Assembly: GCA_036897095.1 (NCBI GenBank)
Contig: JAYMSP010000010.1
Span: forward strand, 62,001 to 126,000
DNA length: 64,000 nt
Reading direction: 5' to 3'
Source of the DNA: Plantago elongata
Taxonomy: Eukaryota > Streptophyta > Magnoliopsida > Lamiales > Plantaginaceae
The notes beneath the pieces are model-generated. The model was not told where the DNA came from and did not search any database. It saw only the letters and a list, made by a program, of their open reading frames with translations. Made by a program: the position numbers and the translations under genes. Positions 22,501 through 34,739 of this stretch are shown here, piece after piece; position 1 is the stretch's first letter, and each line of letters opens with the position of its first letter.

Positions 22501-25178
22501 ATGAGCGGCGGCGGTGCCGTGCAGAACAGCGTCGACACTGTTAATGCCGCCGCAACTGCCATAGTTTCGGCGGAAAGCAGAGTCCAACCCTCTTCTGTTC
22601 AGGTGAATGAACATGTCCAAGATTTGAACTTTTTTGCATTTTCTTTCTGGGTTTTTGGTTCTGGTTCTGTTTCTTGTTTTGGGTCGGTTAGATCGAAAGG
22701 GAATTAGGAAATGGGAGTTTGAATTTGCTTTTTGTGGGATTTGAGTTTGTTATGAGTGGTTTGGAATTGGATGGTTAGTAGGAGTAGTACCTTTTTTCTT
22801 GGCAATAATTGAATTGGAAAGTTCACTAGAGGAGCTAGAAAGAACTTTTTATCTTAGGCCAAGTGAAAAAGGTGGAGTCTTGGCAGTTATTTTGACCTTG
22901 AGTTCATGATTACAAGTTTCAAGATTAACTTTTGATGATGTAACTTTCAATTTTATTTATGTGTAGCTTGAGTTTTAATGTAGTGTAATTGTTGACTTTC
23001 TTTTGGCTCATAAAAGTTGAATTGTGAATTTGCTTTTAGCAGAAATATCAGACTTCTTGGTCTGGGATCCTCTGTTTAGAAGTATATGTATTGGGGTTAC
23101 TTTTGTAGCACAATTGAGCTCATTTACTCTGATTTAGGACTTTTAGTGGTCCTATTGTTTTTCTTTTTTCCTTCTGAAAATTAAGGAAGTCCCTTGATTC
23201 TGTTTCTGAGCTGCTGTAGAAGAAGGATGATTTTGAGGATAGCTAATTAGCCTGCTATTTGTTGTGCACTCTAGTATTTTAGTATTAGGCGTATACAATT
23301 TAAGGCACTGCAAACATCTGCTAGCTTTTGGGACCTGATGGGAGAAATCTGATCAAAGATGTAGGCTTATGGTCTGGGAAATGGGAGATGGAATAATGGG
23401 ATGAAGAGTACCAAGATTTTGTAAAAATCATCACCGCAAGCCAAGTCGAGTAGTTTATAGTAGCAAATTGTGATATTTATGCGAAGTTGTGCTCTAGAGG
23501 TTCCAGAGTTGAACTGAACAAGAAGTTATGAACAATTTGATCTTTGATTTATTGCCTTGATTGATCATACCTAATGATACTGGACTTGAGCAGAATATTA
23601 TGAGAAACTCTGGCTACTTTTGATATATTATGGGGTTTAGGATCAAGCTCACTGATGCATTGTGTATTTACAGTAATGATGATATGGATATTACTGCAAA
23701 CGCAGAGTTGCTAAGTTAGCATGAAAAAGCCAGTAATGATGTTTGCTTTGTTCAGTTCTTTAGATTTGTTAACTCAAATTGAGCAGTGAATTTCTTTGTA
23801 CATAACTGAGAAGCTCTGTGTGCTAATTGCTGTGCTTGTATATCCTTCTATGCAGAAGAGAAGATGGGGAAGCTGCCTGAGTCTGTACTGGTGTTTTGGT
23901 TCTCAAAAAAACAGTAAAAGAATCGGCCATGCTGTTCTTATTGCTGAACCCTCCATACAAGCTTCTGTAGCTCCTGTCACGGAAAGCCGGAACTCTTCCA
24001 CAACCATAGTTATGCCATTCATAGCTCCTCCCTCATCCCCGGCTTCTTTTCTCCCTTCTGTTCCCCCCTCCGGTACTCAATCACCTGCTGCTGGTGTACT
24101 TTCCCTTGCTTCCCTTTCTGTTCATGCTTACTCTCCAGGCCGAACGGCTCCAATGTACACGATTGGGCCTTATGCCCATGAAACCCAATTAGTTTCACCA
24201 CCAGTTTTCTCCACTTACAATACTGAACCATCAACCGCTAATTTCACTCCCCCACCCGAGCCAATCCAAATGACAACACCTTCTTCCCCCGAAGTTCCAT
24301 TTGCCGAACTTTTATCATCTTCATTGGCTCGAAACCGGAGAAATAGTGGTACTAATCTCAAGTACTCGTTCTCCAATTACGAATTCCAACCATATCAATA
24401 CCCAGGAAGTCCTGGGGGGAATACCAAATCTCCTGGCTCGGCTGTTTCCACTTCTGGAACATCTTCACCTTACCCCGATAAAGCTCCCAAATATATTGGC
24501 TACGAACACTTCACAAATTACAAGTGGGGCTCGAGAGTCGGATCTGGATCCTTGACACCAAATGGTTGGGGGTCGAGACTGGATACCGGAACTTCAACCC
24601 CAAATGGTGGAATGTCAAGGCTAGGTTCTGGAAACATGACACCGAATGGTGGAATTTCAAGGCTAGGTTCTGGAACATTGACGCCGAATGGCGGAGAACC
24701 CACTTCTCAGGATGGTAACCTTCCGGAAGTTGGTTCATTTGCCAACTCAGGTCACTCAGCGGATGACATTCTGGTGGATCATAGAGTCTCATTCGAAATA
24801 ATGGGCGAGGATATTCCAACTTGCACTATAAGGGAGCCTCCTCATGCACTCGAGGCAATAGGAGAAGGAACAAACGAGCAGGATCTAGCAGCAACAATAC
24901 ACGTAGACAGTTTTGGAACAGAGAGAAATCTGGGAAACATCACTGGTGTTCTTGGGACGACCTTAGATGAGGCACACGAAGACTTTATCCAGAAGCACCG
25001 TACAATTTCTTTAGGTTCAAGCAAGGATTTCAACTTCAACAATCCCAAGGGAGAAGAGGTTTCGGATAAATCTACAATTGACTGTGAATGGTGGACTAAG
25101 GACAAGGCGACCGGGAAAGAATTAGGCCCTCAGGATAACTGGACTTTCTTTCCAATGCTGCAGCCAGGGGTCAGTTAA
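22501..25178 (+). CDS. Hydroxyproline-rich-glycoprotein-like family protein
   Basis: Two exons, 22501-22602 and 23856-25178, joined in phase 0 across a 1253-bp GT-AG intron, give 474 residues. The N-terminus reads NSVDTVNAAATAIVSAESRV, then KRRWGSCLSLYWCFGSQKN and the strongly conserved PFIAPPSSPASFLPS and SPAAGVLSLASLS. These match the plant family usually annotated as hydroxyproline-rich glycoprotein family protein (Arabidopsis AT5G52430/AT4G25620 group, recalled from memory). There is no signal peptide, so extracellular hydroxyproline glycosylation is doubtful despite the family name; the protein is Ser/Pro-rich and probably disordered. Residues about 260-315 hold four tandem SR-x-x-(S/T)G-x-x-TPNGG units. 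The C-terminus NWTFFPMLQPGVS fits the family end, so the model is complete. Confidence 0.88.
24531..24698 (+). repeat. Four 42-bp coding repeats in the HRGP-like gene
   Basis: Four consecutive 14-residue units: SRVGSGSLTPNGWG, SRLDTGTSTPNGGM, SRLGSGNMTPNGGI, SRLGSGTLTPNGGE. Each contains a TP site, a possible proline-directed phosphorylation site. The repeat also opens the other five frames, which explains the overlapping open frames there. Confidence 0.9.
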
Positions 25179-25189
25179 TCCGAGCATGT

Positions 25190-26340
25190 ACTTTATCTAT
25201 CTTGCTCTCAGCATGAACCTTATAGAACTCAATGCTATAAAGATGCCAGCTTCTTGATTAGTCATGTGAATTTAGATTCTACGGCCTGCTGTTCACCGAA
25301 AGGTACTTCAAGATACCGCATCATAGAGTACTGTCAAGGCTTTTTTTCATTTTAAATATATTTAGATATATACGGTAAATGTATTTTCACGTATAGATGT
25401 TGTGATTAAACTTCCCAGTATTATACACAATAAGTTATCTAGCTGCTCAGTCTTTCTCCAGCCTGTTGAGTTCATTAGCACAATTTCCATTTCCCAGTTT
25501 TTTTCCCTTTTTTTTTTCCTTGTAAATGTACAGGAACAAGAAATGCCCATAATGTATACTCCTGTGTTAGTTTCTGATGACAGATGCAGAGAATATAGCA
25601 ACTAAAAGAAACCAAAAGGAGCAACATATGCTGAATGTACTCTGGTGTCAGTTAACCTGATTTTTGTCTACAATAGGCAAAAGAAATAGGATCTAGCAAT
25701 TTAATGTTTTAACTGTGCTTCACCATCTTAAGAAATTATTATTAAATAAAAATAAAAATAAAAATAATAGAGATAATGTGCTGTATGTGGAAATAAATAT
25801 GGTTGGCCCCAGTTTTTGGTTTGGTTTCAGTAAGGGATCCCATTGTCTTATTGCAATCAGTACAGTTTGGCCAATCTGTCATTTTTTATACACCATATTG
25901 AAAAGATTTTACAAATTAAACTTTTAAAAATAATTATTTTATTTAATTACTTTGTTTTTTGAGACTATTAATTGCATATAATGCATCAATTATCAAACTT
26001 TATTAAAATGTAATTATTTTCCTTTATTTGTGGGTTGAAGCCACGCATGTTAGAGCAAGAAGATTCACATTTGAGTACAGCTCATGTGAGCATGCCAATA
26101 ATTGATGACATGCTTTTGCAATTTTGGCCTTGCAGTTTTGAGAATGCAAGATTTGGATTAACAATGATTTAGGATTAATTATTGTCATAAGAAAGCAACT
26201 TGATGTATTTAAATGAGTATTATTGAGAGATAGCTTCCTTGAACTAGATGACTCCAAATAAACTAGGGATCATTCACATCCAAAGTTGACATTATTCACC
26301 ATTTTTAGTTAAATAATCAAAACAACAATTAAAGATTCTT
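25190..26340. other. 3' region of the HRGP-like gene and spacer
   Basis: Contains the likely 3' UTR (to about 25600) and AT-rich spacer; no further gene seen. Confidence 0.5.
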
Positions 26341-26350
26341 TATTAAAATA

Positions 26351-26454
26351 ATGTTATCTTCAACTTAAAACTCATTCGGTTCAGTTTCATTTAATTCTTA
26401 CTTAATTATATTTTATACCGCTTTCAGTTTAATAAATTTCAGTTGAAGATAACT
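26351..26454. mobile_element. Harbinger-like MITE, family A, copy 4
   Basis: Left end ATGTTATCTTCAACTT pairs with the right end read backwards, TAGTTATCTTCAACTG. The interior has TTCAGTTT words and an ATTATATTTTATA core as in the reference copy. Somewhat eroded. Confidence 0.65.
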
Positions 26455-26934
26455 AATCGGAATAAATCATCAAATATCAAGACTAAGGTTTGTAGCTAGT
26501 TTATGTCCACTACCTGGAGTTGATTTTTCTTCAGATTACTATGTAACAAAGGTTTATTAACAAGCCACGTATCACATCTAGTTTATTCTAAGTTTGAATT
26601 TTGTTTCCCAATCAGATCATGATTAATGATAAACCATTCTAACCTTACTAAATTGGTCCAACAATTGTATGTCATTTTCAGTTGATAGAGTTTCTTAAAC
26701 ATCATTTTAACATTCCAAGACTATAATTCAAAATATTAACCACACGTACTCAGGTTCCTTACCTTCTTTCAACCCTTTGAATTGCCATCTATCAAAATCG
26801 AATTATGCTTGAGTGACTCTGGTATAATTCAATCAAAATAGAATTTTGAAATCGAACTTTTCCAAACTATTGAAAGGCCCAAACCAATTGGGAAATCACT
26901 GTTACATCCTCGACAATCTTATAATTAACTTAAA

Positions 26935-27063
26935 GTGATATTCTTTTCAATTAAAATTTACTGAACTGAACTGAACTGAAGTAAGATATAAATTATAACT
27001 AAGTCGAACTGAGTCGAACTGAGCTGAACTGAGCTGAACTGAGTTGAAGAGAATATAAGCTTA
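26935..27063. mobile_element. Harbinger-like MITE, family A, copy 5 (opposite orientation)
   Basis: The interior is the reverse complement of the family: ACTGAACTGAACTGAA, then ATATAAATTATAAC, then GAACTGAGCTGAACTGAG. The ends GTGATATTCTTTTCAATT and (read backwards) CTTATATTCTCTTCAACT pair. TTAA occurs at both outer edges, fitting a TTA-type duplication. Confidence 0.75.
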
Positions 27064-27231
27064 AGTCGTTACAACTCCAGCTATAACAGTTAGCTGGAAA
27101 GGTTTAAAGAAATCCAACAAAGTCAAAGTATCACTGGCCGCTAGCTATAGTGAGGGGTTTGCAGGTTAATTTTTCTGATATCGGTACATAACAAAGAATT
27201 TATGGACAACGTACATATTTATGGACTGATT

Positions 27232-27330
27232 GTGATAAAATTTGAGTGGAATTTCCAACTGAAATTGAATTTTTTATATATAAAATATTCAATTTGAGTA
27301 GGGAGATGACCGCCCCCTATGTATAACAAA
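27232..27330. repeat. Dispersed repeat family B, copy 3
   Basis: Third copy of the TTTGAGTGG, CTGAAATTGAATTTTT, ATAAAATATTCAATTTGAGT and GAGATGACCG word series, ending near GTATAACAAAC. Confidence 0.6.
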
Positions 27331-27454
27331 CAATTGCATAATTTGTTCAAGTTTGAATTATTTTCCCTATCAAATCATGGCACAAAAGTTGAAAATGAAA
27401 AGAATGTGATTACTGGTAAATAAATCTAACGTGACTAATCTTGTCAATTTATAT

Positions 27455-27696
27455 GGGGCTGATTGGCGTGCGATTTAAATGTCCCGATTTAAATGTCGGA
27501 ATAGTGACCGACATTTTAGTGGGATTCTTAAAATTGTGTTTGGTATAAAATTGTAATTGGATAGTGTATTATAATTTGTTGCAAAATGCTTGGAACTATA
27601 GAAGCATTTGAGTTTTTGGCATTTTAGTGCTACGCCAAACGTAAAATCTTGAAGTAGCATCCAAATGGGCATTTGGATGCTACTCCAATCAGCCCC
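27455..27696. mobile_element. MITE, family D, copy 3 (clear ends)
   Basis: 242-bp non-coding element. Left end GGGGCTGATTGGCGTGCGAT; right end read backwards GGGGCTGATTGGAGTAGCAT. TAT lies on both sides and may be the target duplication. The interior has further internal inverted words (GGGCATTTGGATGCTAC against GTAGCATCCAAATG). It may be hAT- or Harbinger-like; family membership with 19358-19460 rests on the shared end. Confidence 0.8.
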
Positions 27697-28249
27697 TATG
27701 TCATTTTCAGTTCATAGTTTTCTAAGCACATTCAGTAACTACTATACTTTGAAATTTCACTTGGTCTCAAATTCCTCAAGTACAAACTCAAATTTATTAG
27801 CATCGGTTAGTAAAAACGTGTTTCAAAGAATTTCAACACCGTCGAGTACATTTTTACATGAAGACATCCCCACCCTCTTGCTCATTCGTTACACGTAACT
27901 TTATCGAACTTAAATTCCGAACCGATTATCATCCACATAAGCTCAAATATCTAACAGAATAGCACTGAGCTGGCCAACATGACAAACGAGTCATATGTAA
28001 GATCTAACAAGTTCCTGTCTGACGTGTCCACAAAATCTTGTGTGTCCCATGGTAAAGCTGAAGCCACGTATTCCACTGCTTCTTATAAATCTACTTCTGT
28101 CATAAATTTGTAATCTTAGTACAATCCAAACTGGCTGAATCCGTTCCCAATAAGCTCAAATTGATATGTCATCAACAAATGGTAAACAAATCATGTAAAC
28201 AGTGATTTCGTAACCCTTTAAAGTTCCAATCATTTTGGGCCCAATTCCA

Positions 28250-29278
28250 CTGTGGAAAAGGCTCATAAAAGGTGCCAGCTTTTGAGGTGATGATCCTGCT
28301 AATTCTGTTCTTTCTTTCCTCATTTACGGTTTCATTCTTCGATTATGTTAGTTTCTTGAATCATGCTTGTGTCGTATTTCATATGGATTGATGAATCTTC
28401 TGTTTTACTTGGTGATTATCTTTTTGTGATGATGAAATGTACATTTTCTTGGACACGAGGCTGCTTAATCTGTTCTTTAGGTAACTCTTAATCGAAATTG
28501 ATTATCTTGTAAAAGACTAAAGACTTTTTGAGATACGATTTGATTATCTTGTAAAACTCAATTCAAATGAGTTTTCCACATTCAAATCGTATCCCAAACA
28601 GTCGATAGATTTTTCCGAGTAATGAGAAAATCCCATTACGCATACATAAGGTGAGTGTGACGTACACTTGTAGTGGGAGGGGTATCATTTTACTTAAATC
28701 TTGACCTTCACCAGAATTTGGATTTATCATGTAGTATGAGTATTGTGCTGTTTGAATTAAGGAGTGGTGGATTGCTCGATTTCTTGTTTGAGGTTCTTGA
28801 ACATTAAGGTGGTTTTCCCCTGTTATAGAGGCCTAAATGAATAGATGATGGTTAATAAAAGAATGATGTTTTGTTAGTTGGACTTAGTAGAGCTGTATTG
28901 TGAACACATTCAAGCTCTGATCAATAGGATTGTACGTGATTCCGAATACTTGCGATAAGAATGTTGTATTGTGGCCAGTTTATTTTCCCATTCAATATTG
29001 TTTAAGATGGCTTTAATGGTTCATGTGCTATACATGTTCTCTGAGGTCTGAACTGCCTTTTGGGTTATTAGATTTACATGGTCTTTTGCTTAATGATCTT
29101 TTACAGGAAACTGAATTTACTCTCGGAGTTGCTTAAGATCAAATCTTTGTAAGGTTTTGTTTTACGTCCTAACCATGAGCAAAGTGTGCTTGATGTGAAA
29201 ATCCGCCATGAAGGAGTAATAGTTGCCTGTGGTGTTTTAAACAAGAAAAGGCTTTTCGGTTCGATTAAGCTGTGAATC
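28250..29278 (+). promoter_or_regulatory. Promoter/leader region of the LSI2-like gene
   Basis: The CTCATAAAAGG word near 28261-28271 could be a TATA-like site, and the CT-rich sequence that follows (CTGTTCTTTCTTTCC) looks like a leader. About 1 kb separates it from the ATG at 29279, so an intron in the 5' UTR is likely, but I cannot fix its borders. A short MITE (28522-28603) lies within. Confidence 0.35.
28522..28603. mobile_element. Very short (82 bp) inverted-repeat element
   Basis: Left arm GACTTTTTGAGATACGATTT pairs with the right arm read backwards, GACTGTTTGGGATACGATTT; the loop region also pairs partly (AAAACTCA with TGAGTTTT). The GACTGTTTGG word is like the right end of the element at 19358-19460, so it may be a deletion derivative of family D. 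It lies in the presumed 5' region of the LSI2-like gene. Confidence 0.65.
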
Positions 29279-31323
29279 ATGGCAATGGCCCCTACAGTAA
29301 AAGTGGTTCTTGGGTCGACTGCCTTTGCTATATTCTGGGTATTAGCCGTCTTTCCAGCTGTCCCATTTCTACCAATCGGCCGTACTGCTGGATCCCTTCT
29401 TGGGGGTATGCTTATGGTATTGTTTCAAGTCATGACACCGGATGAAGCATACGCAGCCATTGATCTTCCCATACTCGGTTTACTTTTCGGGACCATGGTT
29501 GTTAGTGTCTATCTTGAACGAGCTGACATGTTTAAGTACTTGGGTAAATTGTTATCTTACAGGAGTAAGGGAGCTAAAGACTTGCTTTGCCGAATTTGCT
29601 TGATTTCTGCCATTTCGAGTGCATTTTTCACCAATGACACATCATGCGTTGTGTTGACCGAATTCGTATTGAAAATTGCAAGGCAACAGAATCTCCCACC
29701 TCAACCATTTTTATTAGCACTTGCCTCTAGTGCAAATATAGGATCAGCAGCAACTCCAATTGGAAATCCTCAGAACTTGGTTATAGCTGTTCAGAGTAAG
29801 ATAAGTTTCGGAACATTTTTGTTTGGCATTCTTCCTGCTATGCTTGCAGGTATTTTCGTCAATGCGGCAATCCTCCTATGCATGTATTGGAAGGTATTAT
29901 CTGTTCCAAAAGATGTAGAAGATGCCGCTTCAGAAGTTGTTGGTGAAGATGATGTAACAGCTCATCAGTTTTCACCTGCTACTATGTCGCATCTCTCGTC
30001 CGTAAATTCTCAAGAATTGAACGATCATGCCATTCAACGTGAGTCAACACTGAGGAACCGGAGCTATATGACTGAGAGTAATAGCATTAAAGGATCTCCA
30101 AATGGTGACACGAATCATGCTGTCACGGAAAATAACCGTGGGTACTTTAGCGAGAGCGAGATTGAAAATGCTCATAGTTCGGGATTCAAATCAATGCGAA
30201 TTTTGGATTCTTCAAAAGAAACAGGAACTACAGGGAATGTGTCGTCAAAGAGGACAAATGGAGTTGAACATGACAGTTCCCTCGAGTTTGCAGAAGAAAA
30301 AATCAGTTTCTCTAAGAAGTGGAAGAGGTTGTTATGGAAATCATGTGTTTATCTCGTAACTTTAGGGATGTTGGTCTCGTTGCTCCTTGGTCTGAATATG
30401 TCGTGGACTGCGATTACAGCCGCCCTTGCTCTTGTTGTTCTTGATTTTAAGGATGCTCGGCCCTCTTTAGAAAAAGTAAATTCTGAATGGCATATCTTTC
30501 TGATTGAAGTGATGATTTATCATTTATTATTTATTAATTGTGCCGTTTTTCCTTCATGCAGGTATCATATTCACTCTTGATTTTCTTTTGTGGAATGTTT
30601 ATCACAGTAAGCGGCTTCAACAAAACTGGGATTCCGAGCACTGTATGGGAATTCATGGAACCTTATGCACAAATTGACCATATTGGTGGAATAGCAGTTT
30701 TAGCAGTAGTTATACTTGTCCTCTCGAATGTTGCCTCTAACGTTCCTACAGGTTCGTTCCCAGTACCTAAGATTCCTTGTATGCTTCTATATGTTCTCGT
30801 GTAGAGTGTGAATGTGATAGAAAGACATTAGCTGTTCGATTTTCATGTCCTGCTGGATGATGATTAAACTGAACTCTGCATTAAAAGATAATGTATTATA
30901 CGGCTATATGTAACACCTATGTGTCACACTGTATGATGGTGTACATGTGGGCCAAACAGCTAGGCTTTTTCGTTCCCTTTCTGTGAATAGCATCTGCTTG
31001 ATCATCTCCTTGGTTGCTTCTAGCAGCTACAAATGTTGACTTTTGCATGCCTCGTTGCAGTTCTGCTGCTGGGTGCTCGGGTGGCAGCTTCAGCTGCAGC
31101 AATATCACCTCAAAGTGAGAAGAAAGCGTGGCTCATTTTAGCGTGGGTCAGTACAGTAGCTGGAAACCTTTCGCTCCTGGGATCAGCAGCCAACTTGATT
31201 GTTTGTGAACAGGCTCGTCGTGCTCAGCACTTGAGCTTCAACTTATCGTTCTGGAACCATCTCAAGTTCGGAGTTCCCTCAACTCTTATTGTGACTGCTA
31301 TTGGTTTACTCCTCATAAGATGA
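29279..31323 (+). CDS. LSI2-like silicon/arsenite efflux transporter
   Basis: Three exons, 29279-30475, 30562-30751 and 31061-31323, give 549 residues and close in frame. The protein belongs to the ArsB/NhaD ion-transporter superfamily, LSI2 branch, whose rice member exports silicic acid (and arsenite) from root cells. Visible family text includes [92 protein letters not shown] and [15 protein letters not shown]. The two inverted halves, each with a conserved GSAA/N-type motif, are present, separated by a long hydrophilic Ser/Asn-rich loop (residues about 215-350). About 10-11 membrane helices are expected. A plasma-membrane location and silicon substrate are inferred from the family; many dicots with this gene take up little silicon. 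Confidence 0.9.
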
Positions 31324-33582
31324 TGATACATTGATACACCTCATTCTGAGAATCTTTGTTGTACATGTAGTATATGCAGGCAATAGAAAAGAAAGGAATA
31401 GCAAGAACACAAACTCTCAGTTTAAGATGTGTAAAACTGTGAAGTTTCTGCATTTACATAATCTAACAAGTTTTCTTGGTGTAAAATTTCTTCTACACTT
31501 AGATACTAGGTTCTTAACCGAAACCCGCACCAGGCCCGTACATATGTAATAATGTTGGGTTCGGGCCCAAACCCGGCCCAAACCCGTAATGGACCCTGAA
31601 GCAGTACCCCAACAAACCGAGAGCAACCGGCCAACCAAGTCCATCTAGGCTACTATTAAATTGGGCATATCAAGACAAAAGGCCCATTAGTTGAGCTAGT
31701 AGGCCGCCAGCCAGCAGGTATCATTAGCCCATTTTGAGAATAGTCCATACTCCATACAGCCCCTTCTAAATGAAATTTGTAGCGATTAAGCATTACAGCT
31801 TAAAACGCGAAAAAAACTCTTAAAAATGTTAAAAACAAGTAGGGTTAAAAGTTTAAATCTTATTAAACTATTATAAAATTTGAGCTTGCACGTATGATCA
31901 AACTTTAATTTTGATACATATATTTCCAAACTTTTAGATAGTTTTGCACATATATGATTTCTGTTGAATTTTACGTATTACATTACATACGCGCTTTATT
32001 ACATCTACTCAAGAAAAAGATTTTCACTTCTTTTTTCGTTCTTCATATCTAATCCTAATTCCTTGTCTAAGTTAGGATTATCAATCTGCGTTAATTCGAT
32101 TCACATGATTGATATTAGTCTAAATTTTTTTGTGTTCCTTAGTTCCGTAACAGAGCTTTATAAAGTTGTTTGAATTCCAAGCAAGTATAATTGTCCCAAC
32201 TTGACCGATCGACCGACTTTTGATTTAATTAATAAAGCACTTACCCATTAAATTCATAACCAAACATGATTGCAAGCCATAACCAAATATGAATTGCAGT
32301 TGAAGTACGTACCATAATCAGGTGTTCGTCCATGGTGGTTTCCTCAACATCACTGTCACACAATGACCGTGGCTTCCAACCCATTAATTATTTAATTAGC
32401 TCAAGTTAGCAATTGAAAGATTAGCATGTTCAAAATAAAATAGGGTGAAATTTATGATTGATTGAAGATGATTTAACCTGGAAGAATAAAAAGGATGACA
32501 TGTATTAGTTAAGCGCGTGTATCATGTAATACGTAAAACCCAACATAAATTATATACGTGCAAAACCATCTAAAAGTTTGAAAATATATGTATCAAAATT
32601 AAAATTTGACAATATGTGTGTTAAAATTTATAAAGTTTAATAATATTTAAGCTTTTAACCTAAAAAAAGTATTGAATGACTAGAGTAAAGATAAAAAAAG
32701 CCCTTTTAAAACCTATATAGAGAGAATTTTCATGTTCGATTTCGATTGTATCCCAAACTTCAACATTCCGCGGAACTTCCATGATATTGTTAGTAGTTTA
32801 GTAGGCAGCAGCAGCATGGGGAGATGAATCGAAGGAAAAGTAAGCAAGGAGGACAAGCTGCCTAACAAAGAGTTAAAGTTAGTAGATTTTATATACTCAT
32901 ATCACATAGTTACAAACTGAAGTGTCACATTAATAGTGGGGTTTATAAGTAAAGAGGGGTTTATAAGTAAGCCACATATATTTCATTTTCCGAAAGATAA
33001 AATGACCACTCTTTGCCATAAATGCACTACCTAAATTCATTCCCCCCTGAATGGATTTGGGCATATCTCCGTGTCCAAACAAATAATGGACTATATCTTC
33101 GGGTGATGTTTAAGTTTTGCTACTAATCTTCCTATTTAGCATATAACAATGTGTATACGTTCCATTTGTGCTTGTCTTTGTCCAGATGTAAAGCTTCATA
33201 ACACACTAGGACAAGGCTTTTGATGTGGTAATGATGTGCCATTTTGAAATTTGTGCCCTCTATTAATGTAGAATTTTCTAAACTAGTGACTTCACACTTA
33301 CTCAGTGTTATATTAAAAAAAACACATTCGATATTTCAATGTTCAAGCTCCACTTAAAATGGATAATATTGTATTGGTATTTATGTGTGTGCCTCATATC
33401 ACGAGTGAGTGTGTTAATAAACAAATATCGACCAATTAGTGATGGGACAATTACATACTTAACTATTTTCATAACTTCTAAAATTTATTGTTTTTTAAAA
33501 AAATAAAATTAATTAAATACACATTTGGAGAAAAGTGATATTCGATGAATAGTAATGTTGTCAATGAAAATTATGGTATTGA

Positions 33583-33717
33583 ATATCACTTTTCTCAACT
33601 GAAATTCGATGAACTTGACTGAACTGAGCTGAGCTAAGGTAAGGTATAAATTATAATTAAGCCGAGCTGGACTGAACTAAACTGAATTGAATTAGTTTTC
33701 AGTTGAAGAGAATATAT
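33583..33717. mobile_element. Harbinger-like MITE, family A, copy 6, beside a broken copy
   Basis: Reverse-orientation copy with GACTGAACTGAGCTGAGC, GGTATAAATTATAATTAAG and GAACTAAACTGAATTGAA. Its end CACTTTTCTCAACTGAAATT pairs with the other end read backwards (ATATTCTCTTCAACTGAAAA). Just outside, 33528-33543 is a perfect 16-base inverted copy of 33581-33596, as expected if the end of a second, truncated copy abuts it. Confidence 0.65.
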
Positions 33718-33723
33718 CAATGT

Positions 33724-33915
33724 TTAGCAAAACTAGCTGAAAAGGTAGTTGGTAGCTGAATAATTAGCTAGTAGCTGGTTAGGTAACTTTTATTTCAACA
33801 AGCTAACTTGATTAGCTTCTCAAACCAGTTAGTTTGCTTGAAAACGTGAACGTCCACGTAATAAGCTATTTGTTTAAAAAATATTATAGAGCTGAAAATC
33901 TAGTTTAAAAGGTAA
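33724..33915. mobile_element. MITE-like family C, copy 2
   Basis: About 190 bp, reverse orientation to the copy at 17380-17725. It shares AACTAGCTGAAAAGGTA, TAGCTGAATAATTAGCTA, CAACAAGCTAACTTGATTAG and TTCTCAAACCAGTTAG. It directly follows the family A copy, so this is a composite MITE cluster. Confidence 0.65.
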
Positions 33916-34739
33916 TGGTAAATAGAGCCGTAAACTTCCGAACCCATATGTGACATATATTTATAACGATTACACGCCACTCAAACAACTAGGTATATTA
34001 GAGTAGTCCTCATCTAAAAACGAGTCCAGTCACTCATAGTCATAGAAGTAGTAATTGTGCAATTATGCTTAATCCTTGTGGCTTAAATTTAAATTACCCA
34101 TTCTTGTTTGCATGAGCATGACGGATATTTCAACAAGCAGTTTCTAAAACTGAAACTGTCAACTAAGCATCAATGAATACTAAATCTACATTTTGTTACC
34201 TCATGTAGTCCAAATCTATTGACACTTTCATCTCTCCAAATAATCAAAGTCACGAATTCAATGTCAAAAACAATACTCCTAGCAAAAGTAATATATTTTT
34301 GTATACCATTTAGTTGACAAAACAGACTCTTTAAATTCCATGTCATTTTCAGTACCATGTTGTGGAAAATCACATGTCAATTTTCATTTTTTCAATGCTT
34401 AAATTATATTAAAACCAATTTATATTGACAATTTTAAAAAAATCAATGTGTGTAAACGAGTAAAGTTCATTATTCCACTATCAATAAATGTACATTCTCT
34501 AAATAAATTACGGGTCATGAACGAACGGGTATATAAAAGGAAAATGAAGTGTTATACATTAGTTATATTATTATATTGTTATATTCCATTCACAATTATT
34601 CCACATAAAAAAAAGATTATACAATTGTCCTTTTTTTTTCTTTCTTTTCTGTAAGGATGATAAATGTAATAATTACGATAATAACGCTCTTGTGTCTCCG
34701 ATTTCTCACAATACGGCGTAGTCTCTAAGCATTTTGGGG

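Larger units (their letters stand above)
31330..34700. other. Intergenic region
   Basis: Begins with the LSI2-like 3' UTR. A GC-rich stretch near 31555-31640 has repeated CGGGCCCAAACCCGG-type words that are partly palindromic. Two MITE copies occur at 33583-33915. No genes seen. Confidence 0.5.

Noticed and set aside
25362-28000. Small open frames in the spacer before the LSI2-like gene
   Set aside because: They overlap UTR, MITE or simple sequence and have no recognisable protein text.
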